The notes beneath the pieces were generated by a model that had not been told where the DNA came from, made no database searches, and was given only the letters and a program-made list of their open reading frames with translations. Positions 17,289-25,740 of a stretch of DNA of 64,000 bases are shown one piece after another; position 1 is the first letter of the stretch; each line of letters begins with the position of its first letter. The position numbers were made by a program, and so were the translations under genes. The stretch is taken from positions 1 through 64,000 of the forward strand of contig JAOPYI010000062.1 of NCBI GenBank assembly GCA_025964675.1, read 5' to 3'. Source of the stretch: Sphaerisporangium sp. (GTDB taxonomy: Bacteria; Actinomycetota; Actinomycetes; Streptosporangiales; Streptosporangiaceae).

Positions 17289-18737
17289 ATGGACGCACTG
17301 GACCTGGCGCGGTGGCAGTTCGGGGTCACCACCGTGTACCACTTTCTCTTCGTACCCTTGACGATCGGACTCGGGATCTTCGTCGCCGGGCTGCAGACGG
17401 CCTGGCATCGCACGGGCCAGTACCGCTATCTCACGCTGACCAAGTTCTTCGGGAAGCTCTTCCTGATCAACTTCGCGATGGGCGTGGTCACGGGCATCGT
17501 GCAGGAGTTCCAGTTCGGGATGAACTGGAGTGAGTACTCCACGTTCGTCGGCGACGTCTTCGGAGCACCCCTGGCGCTGGAGGCGCTGCTCGCGTTCTTC
17601 CTGGAGTCGACGTTCCTCGGCCTGTGGATCTTCGGCTGGGAGCGGCTGCCCAAGAGGATCCACCTGGCGTGCATCTGGGCCGCCGCCATCGGATCGAACC
17701 TGTCGGCGTACTTCATCCTGGCGGCGAACGCCTGGATGAAGCATCCGGTGGGCTACGAAGTGGTCGGCGGCCGAGCCCGGATGACCGACCTGTGGGCCGT
17801 GCTGACCAACTCCACGGCCCTCGCCCAGGTGCCCCACGTGATCGCCGCCGCCTTCGTCGTCGCGGGAGGGTTCGTCATCGCGGTCAGCGGCTACCGGATC
17901 CTGCGCGAGCGCCGCCTCGCCGCCGACCGGGGCGCCACCGTGCCCCTCACCCGGGCGGCGCGCGGCCGGGTGAGCGGCACGGCCGACCCGGCCATGTGGC
18001 GGACCAGCCTTCGCGCGGCGCTCGTCATGACGGCCATCGCGGGGGCGGTCGTCGCGGGGAGCGGCGACATGTCGGGGCAGCTCCTTAGCGAGCAGCAGCC
18101 CATGAAGCTGGCCGCCGCCGAAGGTCTCCGGCACGACGAGAAGGGAGCGCCGTTCTCGCCCTTGCCGGGTCTCGAGGTGCCGAAGGTGCTCAGCCTGCTG
18201 GCCGCGCACGACCCGAACGCCGAGGTCCAGGGCATCGACGACATCCAGCGGCGGTACGAGAGCAGGTTCGGCCCCGGCGACTACCAGCCGAACCTCCCGG
18301 TGGTGTTCTGGTCGTTCCGCGTCATGGTCGGGTTCGGGCTGACCACGGTAGGCCTCTCGGTCCTCGGGCTCTGGGCGACACGGCGCCGCCGCGGGACGCC
18401 GGAGTGGTTCGCCAGGGTCTGCCTGCTGGCGCTCCCCCTGCCCACCCTCGCGATGGTCGCCGGGTGGCTGCTCAGCGAGATCGGGCGGCAGCCCTGGACC
18501 GTGCAGGGCGAGCTGCTCACGGCGGCCAGCGTGTCCCCCGGGGTGGCCCTCAGCGAGGTGGCGATCTCCCTGGCGATCTTCACGGTCCTGTACGGCGTGC
18601 TCGCGCTGGCCGAAGCGAAGCTGCTGGTCCGGCACATCAAGGCGGGGCCAGAACCCGTCGGGCCGTCCCCCGGACCCGACCTGCCGGATGACGCCGGCGC
18701 AGAGGCGGCCCCGCTCGTCCCGACCCTGATGTACTAG
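17289..18737 (+). CDS. cydA: Cytochrome bd ubiquinol oxidase subunit I
   Basis: 482 residues and nine predicted membrane helices. The quinol oxidase of high oxygen affinity binds haems b558, b595 and d in this subunit. Visible features are the N-terminal axial His (WQFGVTTVYHF, near residue 18), GIVQEFQFGMNWSEYSTFVGDVFGAPLALEALLAFFLEST with the proton-channel glutamates, HVIAAAFVVAGGF with the second axial His, and a short Q-loop (PKVLSLLAAHDP). The Q-loop is of the short type. Starts at ATG with GAGGGAG upstream. cydB follows after nine bases. No cydDC transporter genes follow, unlike many actinobacterial cyd operons. Confidence 0.96.
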   Translation: MDALDLARWQFGVTTVYHFLFVPLTIGLGIFVAGLQTAWHRTGQYRYLTLTKFFGKLFLINFAMGVVTGIVQEFQFGMNWSEYSTFVGDVFGAPLALEALLAFFLESTFLGLWIFGWERLPKRIHLACIWAAAIGSNLSAYFILAANAWMKHPVGYEVVGGRARMTDLWAVLTNSTALAQVPHVIAAAFVVAGGFVIAVSGYRILRERRLAADRGATVPLTRAARGRVSGTADPAMWRTSLRAALVMTAIAGAVVAGSGDMSGQLLSEQQPMKLAAAEGLRHDEKGAPFSPLPGLEVPKVLSLLAAHDPNAEVQGIDDIQRRYESRFGPGDYQPNLPVVFWSFRVMVGFGLTTVGLSVLGLWATRRRRGTPEWFARVCLLALPLPTLAMVAGWLLSEIGRQPWTVQGELLTAASVSPGVALSEVAISLAIFTVLYGVLALAEAKLLVRHIKAGPEPVGPSPGPDLPDDAGAEAAPLVPTLMY

Positions 18738-18746
18738 GAGAACGCC

Positions 18747-19676
18747 ATGGAGCTCACCACCGTCTGGTTCGTGGTCATCGCGTTCCTGTGGACCGGTTAC
18801 TTCGTGCTCGAGGGCTTCGACTTCGGCGTCGGCGCGCTGCTTCCCCTGCTCTCCCGGAGCGAGGACGAGCGCAGGCAGCTGCTGGCCACCATCGGCCCGG
18901 TCTGGGACGGCAACGAGGTGTGGCTGATCACGGCCGTCGGCGCCATGTTCGCGGCCTTCCCCGCCTGGTACTCCGGGCTGCTCAGCGGCTTCTACCTGCC
19001 GCTGGTCATGGTGCTGGTCTCGCTCATCGTGCGCGGAGTGGCCCTGGAGTGGCGCGGCAAGGTCGAGGCCAGGGAGCGCGCGCTGTGCGACGCGGGCATC
19101 GTGACGGGCAGCGTCGCCACGGCGTTCCTGTGGGGGGCGATCTTCGGCAACCTGCTGTACGGCACCACCCAGGCGACCGTGCTCGGCGGGGCGCTCTCGC
19201 TGGCGCTGGCCGTCCTGCACGGCGCGGTTTTCGTCGCGCTGAAGACCGCGGGACCGCTTCGCTCCAGGGCACGCCGCGCCGCGCTTGCCGTCGCGGTCGT
19301 CGCCCTCCCCGTCGCCATCGTGGCGCTCCCCGCGCTCCCGTCCGCTGGACAGGATGGGGCGGACTGGACCTCGCATCCGCTGCTGTGGGCCGCTGCCGTG
19401 GCGGCCATGGTCGCCCTGGCCGCCGCCGTCGCGCTGATCTGGCGCCACCGCGAAGGGTGGGCGTTCACCGCCACCGCCGCGTCGATCGTGCTGGCCACCG
19501 GCGCGCTCTTCGGAAGGCTGTGGCACGCGCCGCTTCCCGGCCTCACGGTGGCCGAGGCGGCCTCCGGCCCGTACACGCTCGGGATCCTCACCTGGATCGG
19601 GCTGATCGCGCTGCCGTTCGTGCTGGCGTACCAGGGGTGGACCTACTGGGTGTTCCGCAGGCGCGTCACCGCCTGA
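18747..19676 (+). CDS. cydB: Cytochrome bd ubiquinol oxidase subunit II
   Basis: 309 residues, on the short side for CydB, with typical WTGYFVLEGFDFGVGALLP and GPVWDGNEVWLITAVGAMFAAFP near the N-terminus and eight to nine membrane helices. It pairs with CydA in the bd oxidase. An AGGAG ribosome-binding site lies seven bases before the ATG. A strong terminator hairpin follows at 19701, so cydAB is a two-gene unit. The haem-transport/assembly genes cydDC must lie elsewhere if present. Confidence 0.95.
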   Translation: MELTTVWFVVIAFLWTGYFVLEGFDFGVGALLPLLSRSEDERRQLLATIGPVWDGNEVWLITAVGAMFAAFPAWYSGLLSGFYLPLVMVLVSLIVRGVALEWRGKVEARERALCDAGIVTGSVATAFLWGAIFGNLLYGTTQATVLGGALSLALAVLHGAVFVALKTAGPLRSRARRAALAVAVVALPVAIVALPALPSAGQDGADWTSHPLLWAAAVAAMVALAAAVALIWRHREGWAFTATAASIVLATGALFGRLWHAPLPGLTVAEAASGPYTLGILTWIGLIALPFVLAYQGWTYWVFRRRVTA

Positions 19677-19700
19677 GCCGGCCGGCGCGGCCGAAGGCCC

Positions 19701-19730
19701 GCGGGCGCGGACCGGAAGGTCCGCGCCCGC
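19701..19730. terminator. Hairpin terminator after cydAB
   Basis: A 13-bp perfect G+C stem (GCGGGCGCGGACC with its complement) closes a GGAA tetraloop, 24 bases after the cydB stop. It sits between convergent genes, so it can act in both directions. There is no U-tract. Confidence 0.75.
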
Positions 19731-19746
19731 TTCGCCGCCGACGTGG

Positions 19747-20154
19747 TCAGCAGGTGGGGCCCACGGCGTCGATCCTCCTGCCGAAGTTGGTGTCGTACGC
19801 CTTGGCGTAGTCACCCTTGTTCACCTTGCGCTTCTCCTGCGGCTTCCAGTCGATGAAGCAGCCCTCGGCGTTGGCGATGAAGGAGTAGACGTGGTCGTGG
19901 AGGTTCGACGGCATGTCGCGGTAGCCGCTCGACGGCTTCCAGCTCCACGACGGCCCGGAGTAGTTACGGTCGTGCCAGAAACAGATGTCCCCGTCCGCGC
20001 AGCTCGCGGCCGCACGCCGGAATGCCGCGGAATCCTGGGAGGCCGCGCTCGGCGGCGCCGCCTCCGCCGGAGCCGGGGCGGCGAACGCCACCATCATGAG
20101 CCCGATGACGCCCGTCGCCGCGGCGACGCGCTTCGTGCGTGTCTGTGGCTGCAC
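19747..20154 (-). CDS. Secreted peptidase-inhibitor-I36/crystallin-like small protein
   Basis: 135 residues starting at GTG behind GAGGAGG. The N-terminus (RTKRVAAATGVIGLMMVAFA, then an APAPAEAAP cleavage region) is a signal peptide. The mature part has CADGDICFWHDRNYSGPSW, YRDMPSNLHDHVYSFIANA and paired cysteines, as in the I36 peptidase-inhibitor family related to beta/gamma-crystallins and Streptomyces metalloproteinase inhibitors. The likely role is extracellular protease inhibition or binding; the target is unknown. It stands alone with its own promoter. Confidence 0.72.
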   Translation of the reverse strand: MQPQTRTKRVAAATGVIGLMMVAFAAPAPAEAAPPSAASQDSAAFRRAAASCADGDICFWHDRNYSGPSWSWKPSSGYRDMPSNLHDHVYSFIANAEGCFIDWKPQEKRKVNKGDYAKAYDTNFGRRIDAVGPTC

Positions 20155-20229
20155 TGCGGTTCCTCCTCGTGTCCGGTTGCGCCGGAGACGCCCCTGCTCG
20201 GTGGCGATCTCCAAGCTCTTCCGTCACGC

Positions 20230-20257
20230 AATGTAGCAAGGAGAACACGGAGTGCAA
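20230..20257 (-). promoter_or_regulatory. Putative sigma70-type promoter of the secreted I36-like gene
   Basis: Read on the reverse strand, TTGCAC (20257-20252) and TACATT (20235-20230) are separated by 16 bases, about 76 bases before the GTG start at 20154. The surrounding DNA is less G+C-rich than average. Confidence 0.5.
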
Positions 20258-20326
20258 TGATCCTTTCCGGCCACAGCGAGCTGGCGGACACGGCAGGGAA
20301 GAGTCGCCACCGAGACAGAGAGAGGG

Positions 20327-22717
20327 TTACGACGCCGCGAGAGCCCGCAACTCATGGAGGTCGGAGGGCGAGATGGGCATCCGGTCGATCGTGATGCCCT
20401 CGGCGTCCTCGATGGCCGAGGCGATGACGGCGGACACCGGGATCACCCCCGCCTCGCCCGCGCCCTTGATCCCGAGGGGGTTCAGCGGCGACGGCGTCTC
20501 CAGGTGGGCGGTCTCGATGTACGGCACCTCCGTGGCGTACGGCATCAGGAAGTCCATGAAGGAGGCGTTCAGGAGCTGCCCGTGGCCGTCGTACACCATG
20601 CGCTCGTACAGCGCGCCGCCGACGCCCTGGGCCACTCCCCCGTGGATCTGCCCTTCGACGATCATCGGGTTGATGAGCCTGCCGCAGTCGTGCACGACGG
20701 CGTACCGCAGGATGCGGATCTCGGCGGTGTCCGGGTCGGTCTCGACGATGGCCGCGTGCATGCCTGAGGCGAAGGTCGAGCGCACCGGGGAGAAGTAGTC
20801 GCGGCCCTCCAGTCCCGGCTCCTCGCCCTCGTCCACGGGCGGGCGGTCCATCGAGGCGACCCCTGAGAACTGCGTGGCCCGCTTGGTCTCCTCGTCGAAG
20901 GCGTACCGCAGGGGGTTGGACAGCACGGCGACCGTCCCCAGGGGGATGGACGCGCCCGGGTTTCCGACCACGTGGACCACACCGTCCTCGATCTCGAGGT
21001 CGCGCGGATCGGCCTCCAGCGCGTCGGCGGCGATCCTCAGCGCCTTGTCACGCACCTTGCGGCAGGCAAGGGCGATGGCGTTGCCGCTCATCACCGCGGC
21101 GCGCGAGGCGAACGTGCCGACGGCGTACCCGAAGCGCCGCGTGTCGCCCGTCACCACAGAGACCTTGTCCAGCGGCACCCCGAGCTCGGTGGCGGCGATC
21201 TGCGCGAACACCGTCTCGTGCCCCTGTCCCTGCGAGGTGAGGCCGGTGGAGACGTGCACCCGCCCGTCGGAGGTCACCTGCACGTGGCCGCCTTCGTACG
21301 GCCCGACACCCGTGCCCTCGACATAGCAGCCGATGCCGATGCCGAGCCGCCGCCCCCGCGCCTCGGCCTCCGCCTTCAGCGCCGCGAAGCCGTCCCAGCC
21401 GATCAGCTCCTTGATCATCCTCAGCGACTCGGGGTAGTCGCCGCTGTCGTAGATCAGCGGGCGGCCGTCCTGGAAGATCAGGCCCTGGTCGTAGGGGAAC
21501 TGGTCGGGCTGGATGAAGTTGGCCGCGCGCACCTCCGTGCGGTCGAGGCCCAGGTGGGCCGCGATGCGGTCCATGGTGCGCTCCATGCAGAACACCCCCT
21601 GCGGGCGTCCGGCTCCGCGGTACGGCGTGACCTGCACCGTGTTGGTGTAGATCGAGGTGAACTCCACGCGGTAGGCGCCGATGCGGTACGGCCCGAGTAG
21701 CTGGGTGGCGGTGATGATCGGCACGATGATGCCGTACGGGGTGTAGGCGCCGTGGTCGTGCAGGATCGTCACGTCCAGGCCGAGGACGTGGCCCTGGTCG
21801 TCGAAGCCGACGCGCACGTGCTGCACCTGGCCGCGCTCGTGGGCCGAGGAGATGAAGTGCTCGCGGCGGTCCTCGATCCACTTGACCTCCTGGCCGAGCA
21901 GCATCGCCGCCCACGGGACGAGAACCTCCTCCGGCCAGGGGTGCACGATCTTCACGCCGAACCCGCCCCCCACGTCCGGGGCGATCACCTCGACCGACGG
22001 CAGGGGCAGGCCCAGCTTCGACGCGATGGCCATCCGGACGCTCGTGGAGGTCTGCGTGGAGGAGAAGACCCGCAGCGACCGGTCGTCCGCGTCCCACCGG
22101 GCGTAGACGCCCCGGCCCTCCAACGGCATGGACGCGCTGCGCTCGAAGTCGAGCCGGAACGACAGCACGTGGGGCGCGGCGTCGATGGCCTCGCCAGCTC
22201 CCAGGCCCTGCGGGGACGGCACCTCCTGGACGAGGTGGGCGCCGGCGTTGCCGGGAACGTCCTGGTGGACGAGGTGGGCGCCCTGCGCCGCCTCCTCGAT
22301 GCCGACGACCGGCTTGAGGAACTCGTAGTCCACCTCGATGAGGGCGGCGGCGTCCTCGGCGAGGTAGCGGTCGCGGGCCACCACCATCACCACGGGCTCG
22401 CCGACGTGCCGGACGATCTCCCTTGCGAGCGGGTAGGCGGTGCGGCCGTGGGTCAGCGCCGGGTGCGGGATCAGCAGGGGAAGCGGGTCGCGGACCCGCT
22501 CAGGCAGGTCCTCCCAGGTGTAGATCGCGACCAGGCCGTCCACGTCCAGGGCGGCCGACACGTCGATGTCGCGGATGCGGGCGTGCGCGTGCGGCGACCG
22601 CACGAACGCGGCGGCGAGCGCGCCGTTCCCGAGGTCGTCGACGTAGCGGCCCTGCCCGGTGATCAGCCGCAGGTCCTCCCTGCGCTGGACCCGCTCGCCG
22701 AACAGCTTCGTCGTCAC
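20327..22717 (-). CDS. Molybdenum hydroxylase large (Moco) subunit, xanthine dehydrogenase/form II CoxL type
   Basis: 796 residues, the molybdopterin-binding subunit of a three-subunit hydroxylase. It begins with the typical GERVQRREDLRLITGQGRYVDD, has the active-site-loop region VTPYRGAGRP (about 365-374) and the catalytic-glutamate motif KGAGEAG near residue 760. The loop is the form II type (RGAGR) and not the CSFR loop of true CO dehydrogenase. The natural substrate is therefore probably an N-heterocycle or aldehyde. The start ATG follows the small-subunit gene with a four-base overlap. A PucR regulator and a uracil-type permease encoded nearby favour a pyrimidine or purine substrate. Confidence 0.88.
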   Translation of the reverse strand: MTTKLFGERVQRREDLRLITGQGRYVDDLGNGALAAAFVRSPHAHARIRDIDVSAALDVDGLVAIYTWEDLPERVRDPLPLLIPHPALTHGRTAYPLAREIVRHVGEPVVMVVARDRYLAEDAAALIEVDYEFLKPVVGIEEAAQGAHLVHQDVPGNAGAHLVQEVPSPQGLGAGEAIDAAPHVLSFRLDFERSASMPLEGRGVYARWDADDRSLRVFSSTQTSTSVRMAIASKLGLPLPSVEVIAPDVGGGFGVKIVHPWPEEVLVPWAAMLLGQEVKWIEDRREHFISSAHERGQVQHVRVGFDDQGHVLGLDVTILHDHGAYTPYGIIVPIITATQLLGPYRIGAYRVEFTSIYTNTVQVTPYRGAGRPQGVFCMERTMDRIAAHLGLDRTEVRAANFIQPDQFPYDQGLIFQDGRPLIYDSGDYPESLRMIKELIGWDGFAALKAEAEARGRRLGIGIGCYVEGTGVGPYEGGHVQVTSDGRVHVSTGLTSQGQGHETVFAQIAATELGVPLDKVSVVTGDTRRFGYAVGTFASRAAVMSGNAIALACRKVRDKALRIAADALEADPRDLEIEDGVVHVVGNPGASIPLGTVAVLSNPLRYAFDEETKRATQFSGVASMDRPPVDEGEEPGLEGRDYFSPVRSTFASGMHAAIVETDPDTAEIRILRYAVVHDCGRLINPMIVEGQIHGGVAQGVGGALYERMVYDGHGQLLNASFMDFLMPYATEVPYIETAHLETPSPLNPLGIKGAGEAGVIPVSAVIASAIEDAEGITIDRMPISPSDLHELRALAAS

Positions 22718-23202
22718 GCCTCATCACCCATCAGCTCGGCCGCGCGGTGGACCGCCTTGACGATGTTCTGGTAGCCGGTGCAGCGGCCCAGGTTGCCCGA
22801 GATGCCCTCGACCACCTCGTCGTCGGTGGGCGAAGGGTTGTCGCGCAGCAGGGCGGTGGCCGAGCACAGGAAGCCGGGGGTGCAGAAGCCGCACTGCAGC
22901 GCGTGGCACTCGGAGAACGCCCGCTGGACCGGCGACAGCGACCCGTCGGGCCCGCTCAGACCCTCGACCGTGGTGATCTCGTGGCCGTCCACGGAGACCG
23001 CGAAGGTCAGGCACGACCGCACCGGCGCGCCGTCCAGCAGGACCGTGCAGCACCCGCACACGCCGTGCTCGCAGCCGACGTGGGTGCCGGTCAGGCCGAG
23101 CTCGCGGCGGAGGCAGTCGGACAGCAGCCGCCGGCCCGGCACCTTAGCCTCCCGAAGGACCCCGTTCACCGTAAGCGTGATCTCGTGCAGCGCCTCACCC
23201 AT
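22714..23202 (-). CDS. Molybdenum hydroxylase small [2Fe-2S] subunit
   Basis: 162 residues. The N-terminal plant-ferredoxin-like cluster has Cys44, Cys49, Cys52 and Cys64 (HVGCEHGVCGCC, then VRSCLTF). The C-terminal cluster domain has QCGFCTPG and ISGNLGRCTGYQNI. In most family members the last motif is NLCRCTGY; here the first Cys of the CxC pair is Gly, so one ligand of the cluster nearest the molybdenum appears to be missing. Transfers electrons from Moco to FAD. Overlaps both neighbours: eight bases with the FAD subunit and four with the large subunit. Confidence 0.88.
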   Translation of the reverse strand: MGEALHEITLTVNGVLREAKVPGRRLLSDCLRRELGLTGTHVGCEHGVCGCCTVLLDGAPVRSCLTFAVSVDGHEITTVEGLSGPDGSLSPVQRAFSECHALQCGFCTPGFLCSATALLRDNPSPTDDEVVEGISGNLGRCTGYQNIVKAVHRAAELMGDEA

Positions 23203-24091
23203 GAGAGGTCTCCTCCGCTCGTTCGTCCGCGGCCTCCTGTGCGGCGATCCTCAGCGCCCGCTCGGCCAGGACCCCGGTGAGGTGCCGGCGGTAGGCGGCG
23301 GTCGCGTGGATGTCCCCCTCGGGATCGATGCGGTCCCGTACATCTCGCGCCACAGCGGCCCAGTCGACCGAGGCGGCGGGCCGGTGGGCGCACACCTCGG
23401 ACACATCGAGAAGGACCGGGACCGGGCCGACGCTCACGCAGGCGACCCTGGCCGAGGCGATCCGGAGGTCCTCGTCGAGGCTCACCACGGCGGCGGCCCC
23501 CGCCATGGCGTAGTCGCCGTGCCTGCGCGCGACCTCGCAGAAGGCGCTGCCGGTGCGGGGTGGCAGGGAGGGGAAGAACGCTGAGACGGCCAGCTCGCCC
23601 GGCTCGACGGCCGACTCCAGCGGGCCGGTGAAGAACGCGGCCGCCGGGACCTCCCGCACGGGGCCCGCGTGCCGCGCCAGTCGTACCGACCCGTCGAGGA
23701 CGGTGAGCACGGCGGGCAGCTCGGCCGAGGGGTCGGCGTGGACCAGGCTGCCGACGACGGTGCCGCGGTTGCGGATCACCGGGTGGGCCACCAGCTTGAG
23801 CGCGGCCCGGAGCAGGGGCTGGGCCCTCGCGACGGAGGACGAGCGCTCCACGGCCGCGTGCCTGGCCAGCGCGCCGACGCGCACGCCGCCCTCCTCCACC
23901 GAGACGGTGTCGAGGGCGGCGACGCGGTTGATGTCCACCAGGTGCGACGGCGCGGCCAGCCGCATGTTGAGCAGGGGGATCAGGCTCTGGCCACCGGCAA
24001 GCACCTTGCCGTGCGGCCCCGCCCCGGCGAGGATCTCGAGGGTCTCGCCGAGGCTGCGGGGCGCGTGGTAGTCGAACGCCGAAGGCTTCAC
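23195..24091 (-). CDS. Molybdenum hydroxylase medium (FAD) subunit
   Basis: 298 residues. It starts FDYHAPRSLGETLEIL and carries the FAD diphosphate-binding motifs AGGQSLIPLLNMR and TVVGSLVHADPSAELP, typical of CoxM/XdhB flavoproteins. It passes electrons from the FeS subunit to the terminal acceptor. The GTG start overlaps the permease stop (GTGA) by four bases, and an open frame continues antisense-like far upstream but lacks family similarity. The order permease-FAD-FeS-Moco with overlapping stops and starts indicates one operon. Confidence 0.88.
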   Translation of the reverse strand: MKPSAFDYHAPRSLGETLEILAGAGPHGKVLAGGQSLIPLLNMRLAAPSHLVDINRVAALDTVSVEEGGVRVGALARHAAVERSSSVARAQPLLRAALKLVAHPVIRNRGTVVGSLVHADPSAELPAVLTVLDGSVRLARHAGPVREVPAAAFFTGPLESAVEPGELAVSAFFPSLPPRTGSAFCEVARRHGDYAMAGAAAVVSLDEDLRIASARVACVSVGPVPVLLDVSEVCAHRPAASVDWAAVARDVRDRIDPEGDIHATAAYRRHLTGVLAERALRIAAQEAADERAEETSHG

Positions 24092-25464
24092 GTGCTGCTG
24101 TCGCTCCCTTCCACGAGAACCGGCGCGGGCCCGGACTCCACCGCCGGCCGCGACCGCCCGGCGATCGCGCGCAGCAGGTGGTATCCGCCGAGCACCACGA
24201 TCGTGCCGAGCGCGATGCCGGCCAGCGAGAAGCCGTTGGTGATCTGGTGGGACACGGGCCCGATGGCGAGGATGATGCCCGCTCCGATCGGCACCATGTT
24301 CACCGGATCGGAGAAGTCGACGCGGTTCTCTATCCAGATCTTGGCGCCCAGCAGGCCGATCATGCCGTACAGGATGACGGTGATGCCGCCGAGCACGCCA
24401 CCCGGGGTGGCGGCGACCAGCGCGCCGAACTTCGGGATCAGTCCGAACAGGATCGCGACGACGGCGGCGATGTAGTAGGCGGCCGTGGAGTAGACCCGGG
24501 TGGCCGCCATGACGCCGATGTTCTCGGCGTACGTGGTGGTGGGCGAGCCGCCGACCGCGGTGGCCACGGCCGTTCCGACGCCGTCGGCGAAGACCGCGCG
24601 GCCCATGTACGGGTCGACGTCGGTGCCGGTCATCTCGCCGACGGCCTTCACGTGCCCGATGTTCTCGGCGATGAGGGCGATGACGGCCGGCAGGACCAGC
24701 ACAATGGCGGACCCCGCGAACTGCGGCGCGTGGAATGTCGGCAGCCCGAACCAGGGGGCGTCCGCGACCGCCTGGAAGTTCACCCGTGGGTGGGTGTCGA
24801 CTTTTCCGATGCCCGCGTTGAAGGCCGTGATGTTCCCGAAGGCCTTGTCGGCCACCCAGGAGAGCACGAAGCCGATGACCAGTCCGAGCAGGATGCCGAT
24901 GCGCCCGATGAACCCCTTGAAGGCCACGATGATGACGAAGGTGACCACCATGGTGATCAGGGCTATCCACTGGTCCTGCGGCCAGTAGACGTCGGACACG
25001 ACGTAGGCGAGGCCGAATCCGATGAGCATGACGACCGCGCCGGTCACGACGGGCGGGAAGACCTTGTTGATGGCCCGGACGCCGAGGTAGTGGATCGCGA
25101 CGCCGCACAGGGCCAGCACGACGCCGGCCACCAGGATCGCGCCCGTCACCGTGGCGCTGTCGCCCCCGGCCGCGCGGATCGCGACCACGGCACCGACGAA
25201 CGACGCGGACGTGCCCAGATAGCTCGGGATCCTGCCCTGCACGATCAGCAGGAACAGGATCGTGGCGACGCCCGACATCATGATCGCCAGGTTGGCGTTC
25301 AGCCCCATCAGCAGAGGGAACACGAACGTGGCACCGAACATGGCGATGACGTGCTGCGCGCCGAACCCGACCATGCGTGGCCAGCTCAGCCGCTCGTCGG
25401 GCTTGACCACCTCCCCCGGGGCCAGACCCCGCCCGTCGCCGTGCAACTTCCATCCGAAGGCCAT
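24088..25464 (-). CDS. NCS2 nucleobase permease, uracil type
   Basis: 458 residues with about 14 membrane segments. The signature reads TTTYAENIGVMAATRVYS, and IALIAENIGHVKAV precedes it. The first position of the NAT signature is Glu, as in uracil permeases (UraA/RutG/PyrP), whereas xanthine and urate transporters carry Gln. This suggests import of uracil or a similar pyrimidine. First gene of the permease-hydroxylase operon; 276 bases separate it from pucR. A possible -10 (TAATGT on the reverse strand, 25623-25618) would give a 5' leader of about 150 bases. Confidence 0.88.
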   Translation of the reverse strand: MAFGWKLHGDGRGLAPGEVVKPDERLSWPRMVGFGAQHVIAMFGATFVFPLLMGLNANLAIMMSGVATILFLLIVQGRIPSYLGTSASFVGAVVAIRAAGGDSATVTGAILVAGVVLALCGVAIHYLGVRAINKVFPPVVTGAVVMLIGFGLAYVVSDVYWPQDQWIALITMVVTFVIIVAFKGFIGRIGILLGLVIGFVLSWVADKAFGNITAFNAGIGKVDTHPRVNFQAVADAPWFGLPTFHAPQFAGSAIVLVLPAVIALIAENIGHVKAVGEMTGTDVDPYMGRAVFADGVGTAVATAVGGSPTTTYAENIGVMAATRVYSTAAYYIAAVVAILFGLIPKFGALVAATPGGVLGGITVILYGMIGLLGAKIWIENRVDFSDPVNMVPIGAGIILAIGPVSHQITNGFSLAGIALGTIVVLGGYHLLRAIAGRSRPAVESGPAPVLVEGSDSST

Positions 25465-25740
25465 GAGAGCCCCTTCACTGACCGGGCCGGGCGGTCGGTG
25501 GCCACCCCGCAGGCGGACCTCCGCGGCGTATCGCTGCTGTCTCTGTGTCGCTGTTGACTACGCCCGAGCGAGGCGCCCCGCGCGGTGAACGCCGGGGAGT
25601 CCTCTCCCGTTGCGGGCACATTAGACCTGTGAACGGGCGCCCACATGGTAAGGAGTTGCCAAACGTGCCGCACCGACCAGCAGTCCTCTTGCGCACCAGC
25701 ACTCCCAGAGTCCCGTGAGGGTCTCCAGAGGGCGGCACGA

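Noticed and set aside
17253-19814. An 850-codon open frame antisense to cydAB
   Set aside because: It is the compositional shadow of the high-GC coding strand; cydA and cydB have clear family motifs and ribosome-binding sites, and the antisense product is low-complexity Arg/Gly/Asp.
20327-24091. True CO dehydrogenase (coxMSL)
   Set aside because: The large subunit has the RGAGR form II loop and not the CSFR loop, and no coxDEF genes are adjacent, despite a CoxG-like gene 5 kb away.
24092-25453. Upstream extension of the FAD-subunit frame through the permease gene
   Set aside because: The extension lies inside a different frame of a well-supported NCS2 permease and has no family similarity; GTG 24091 is the natural start.
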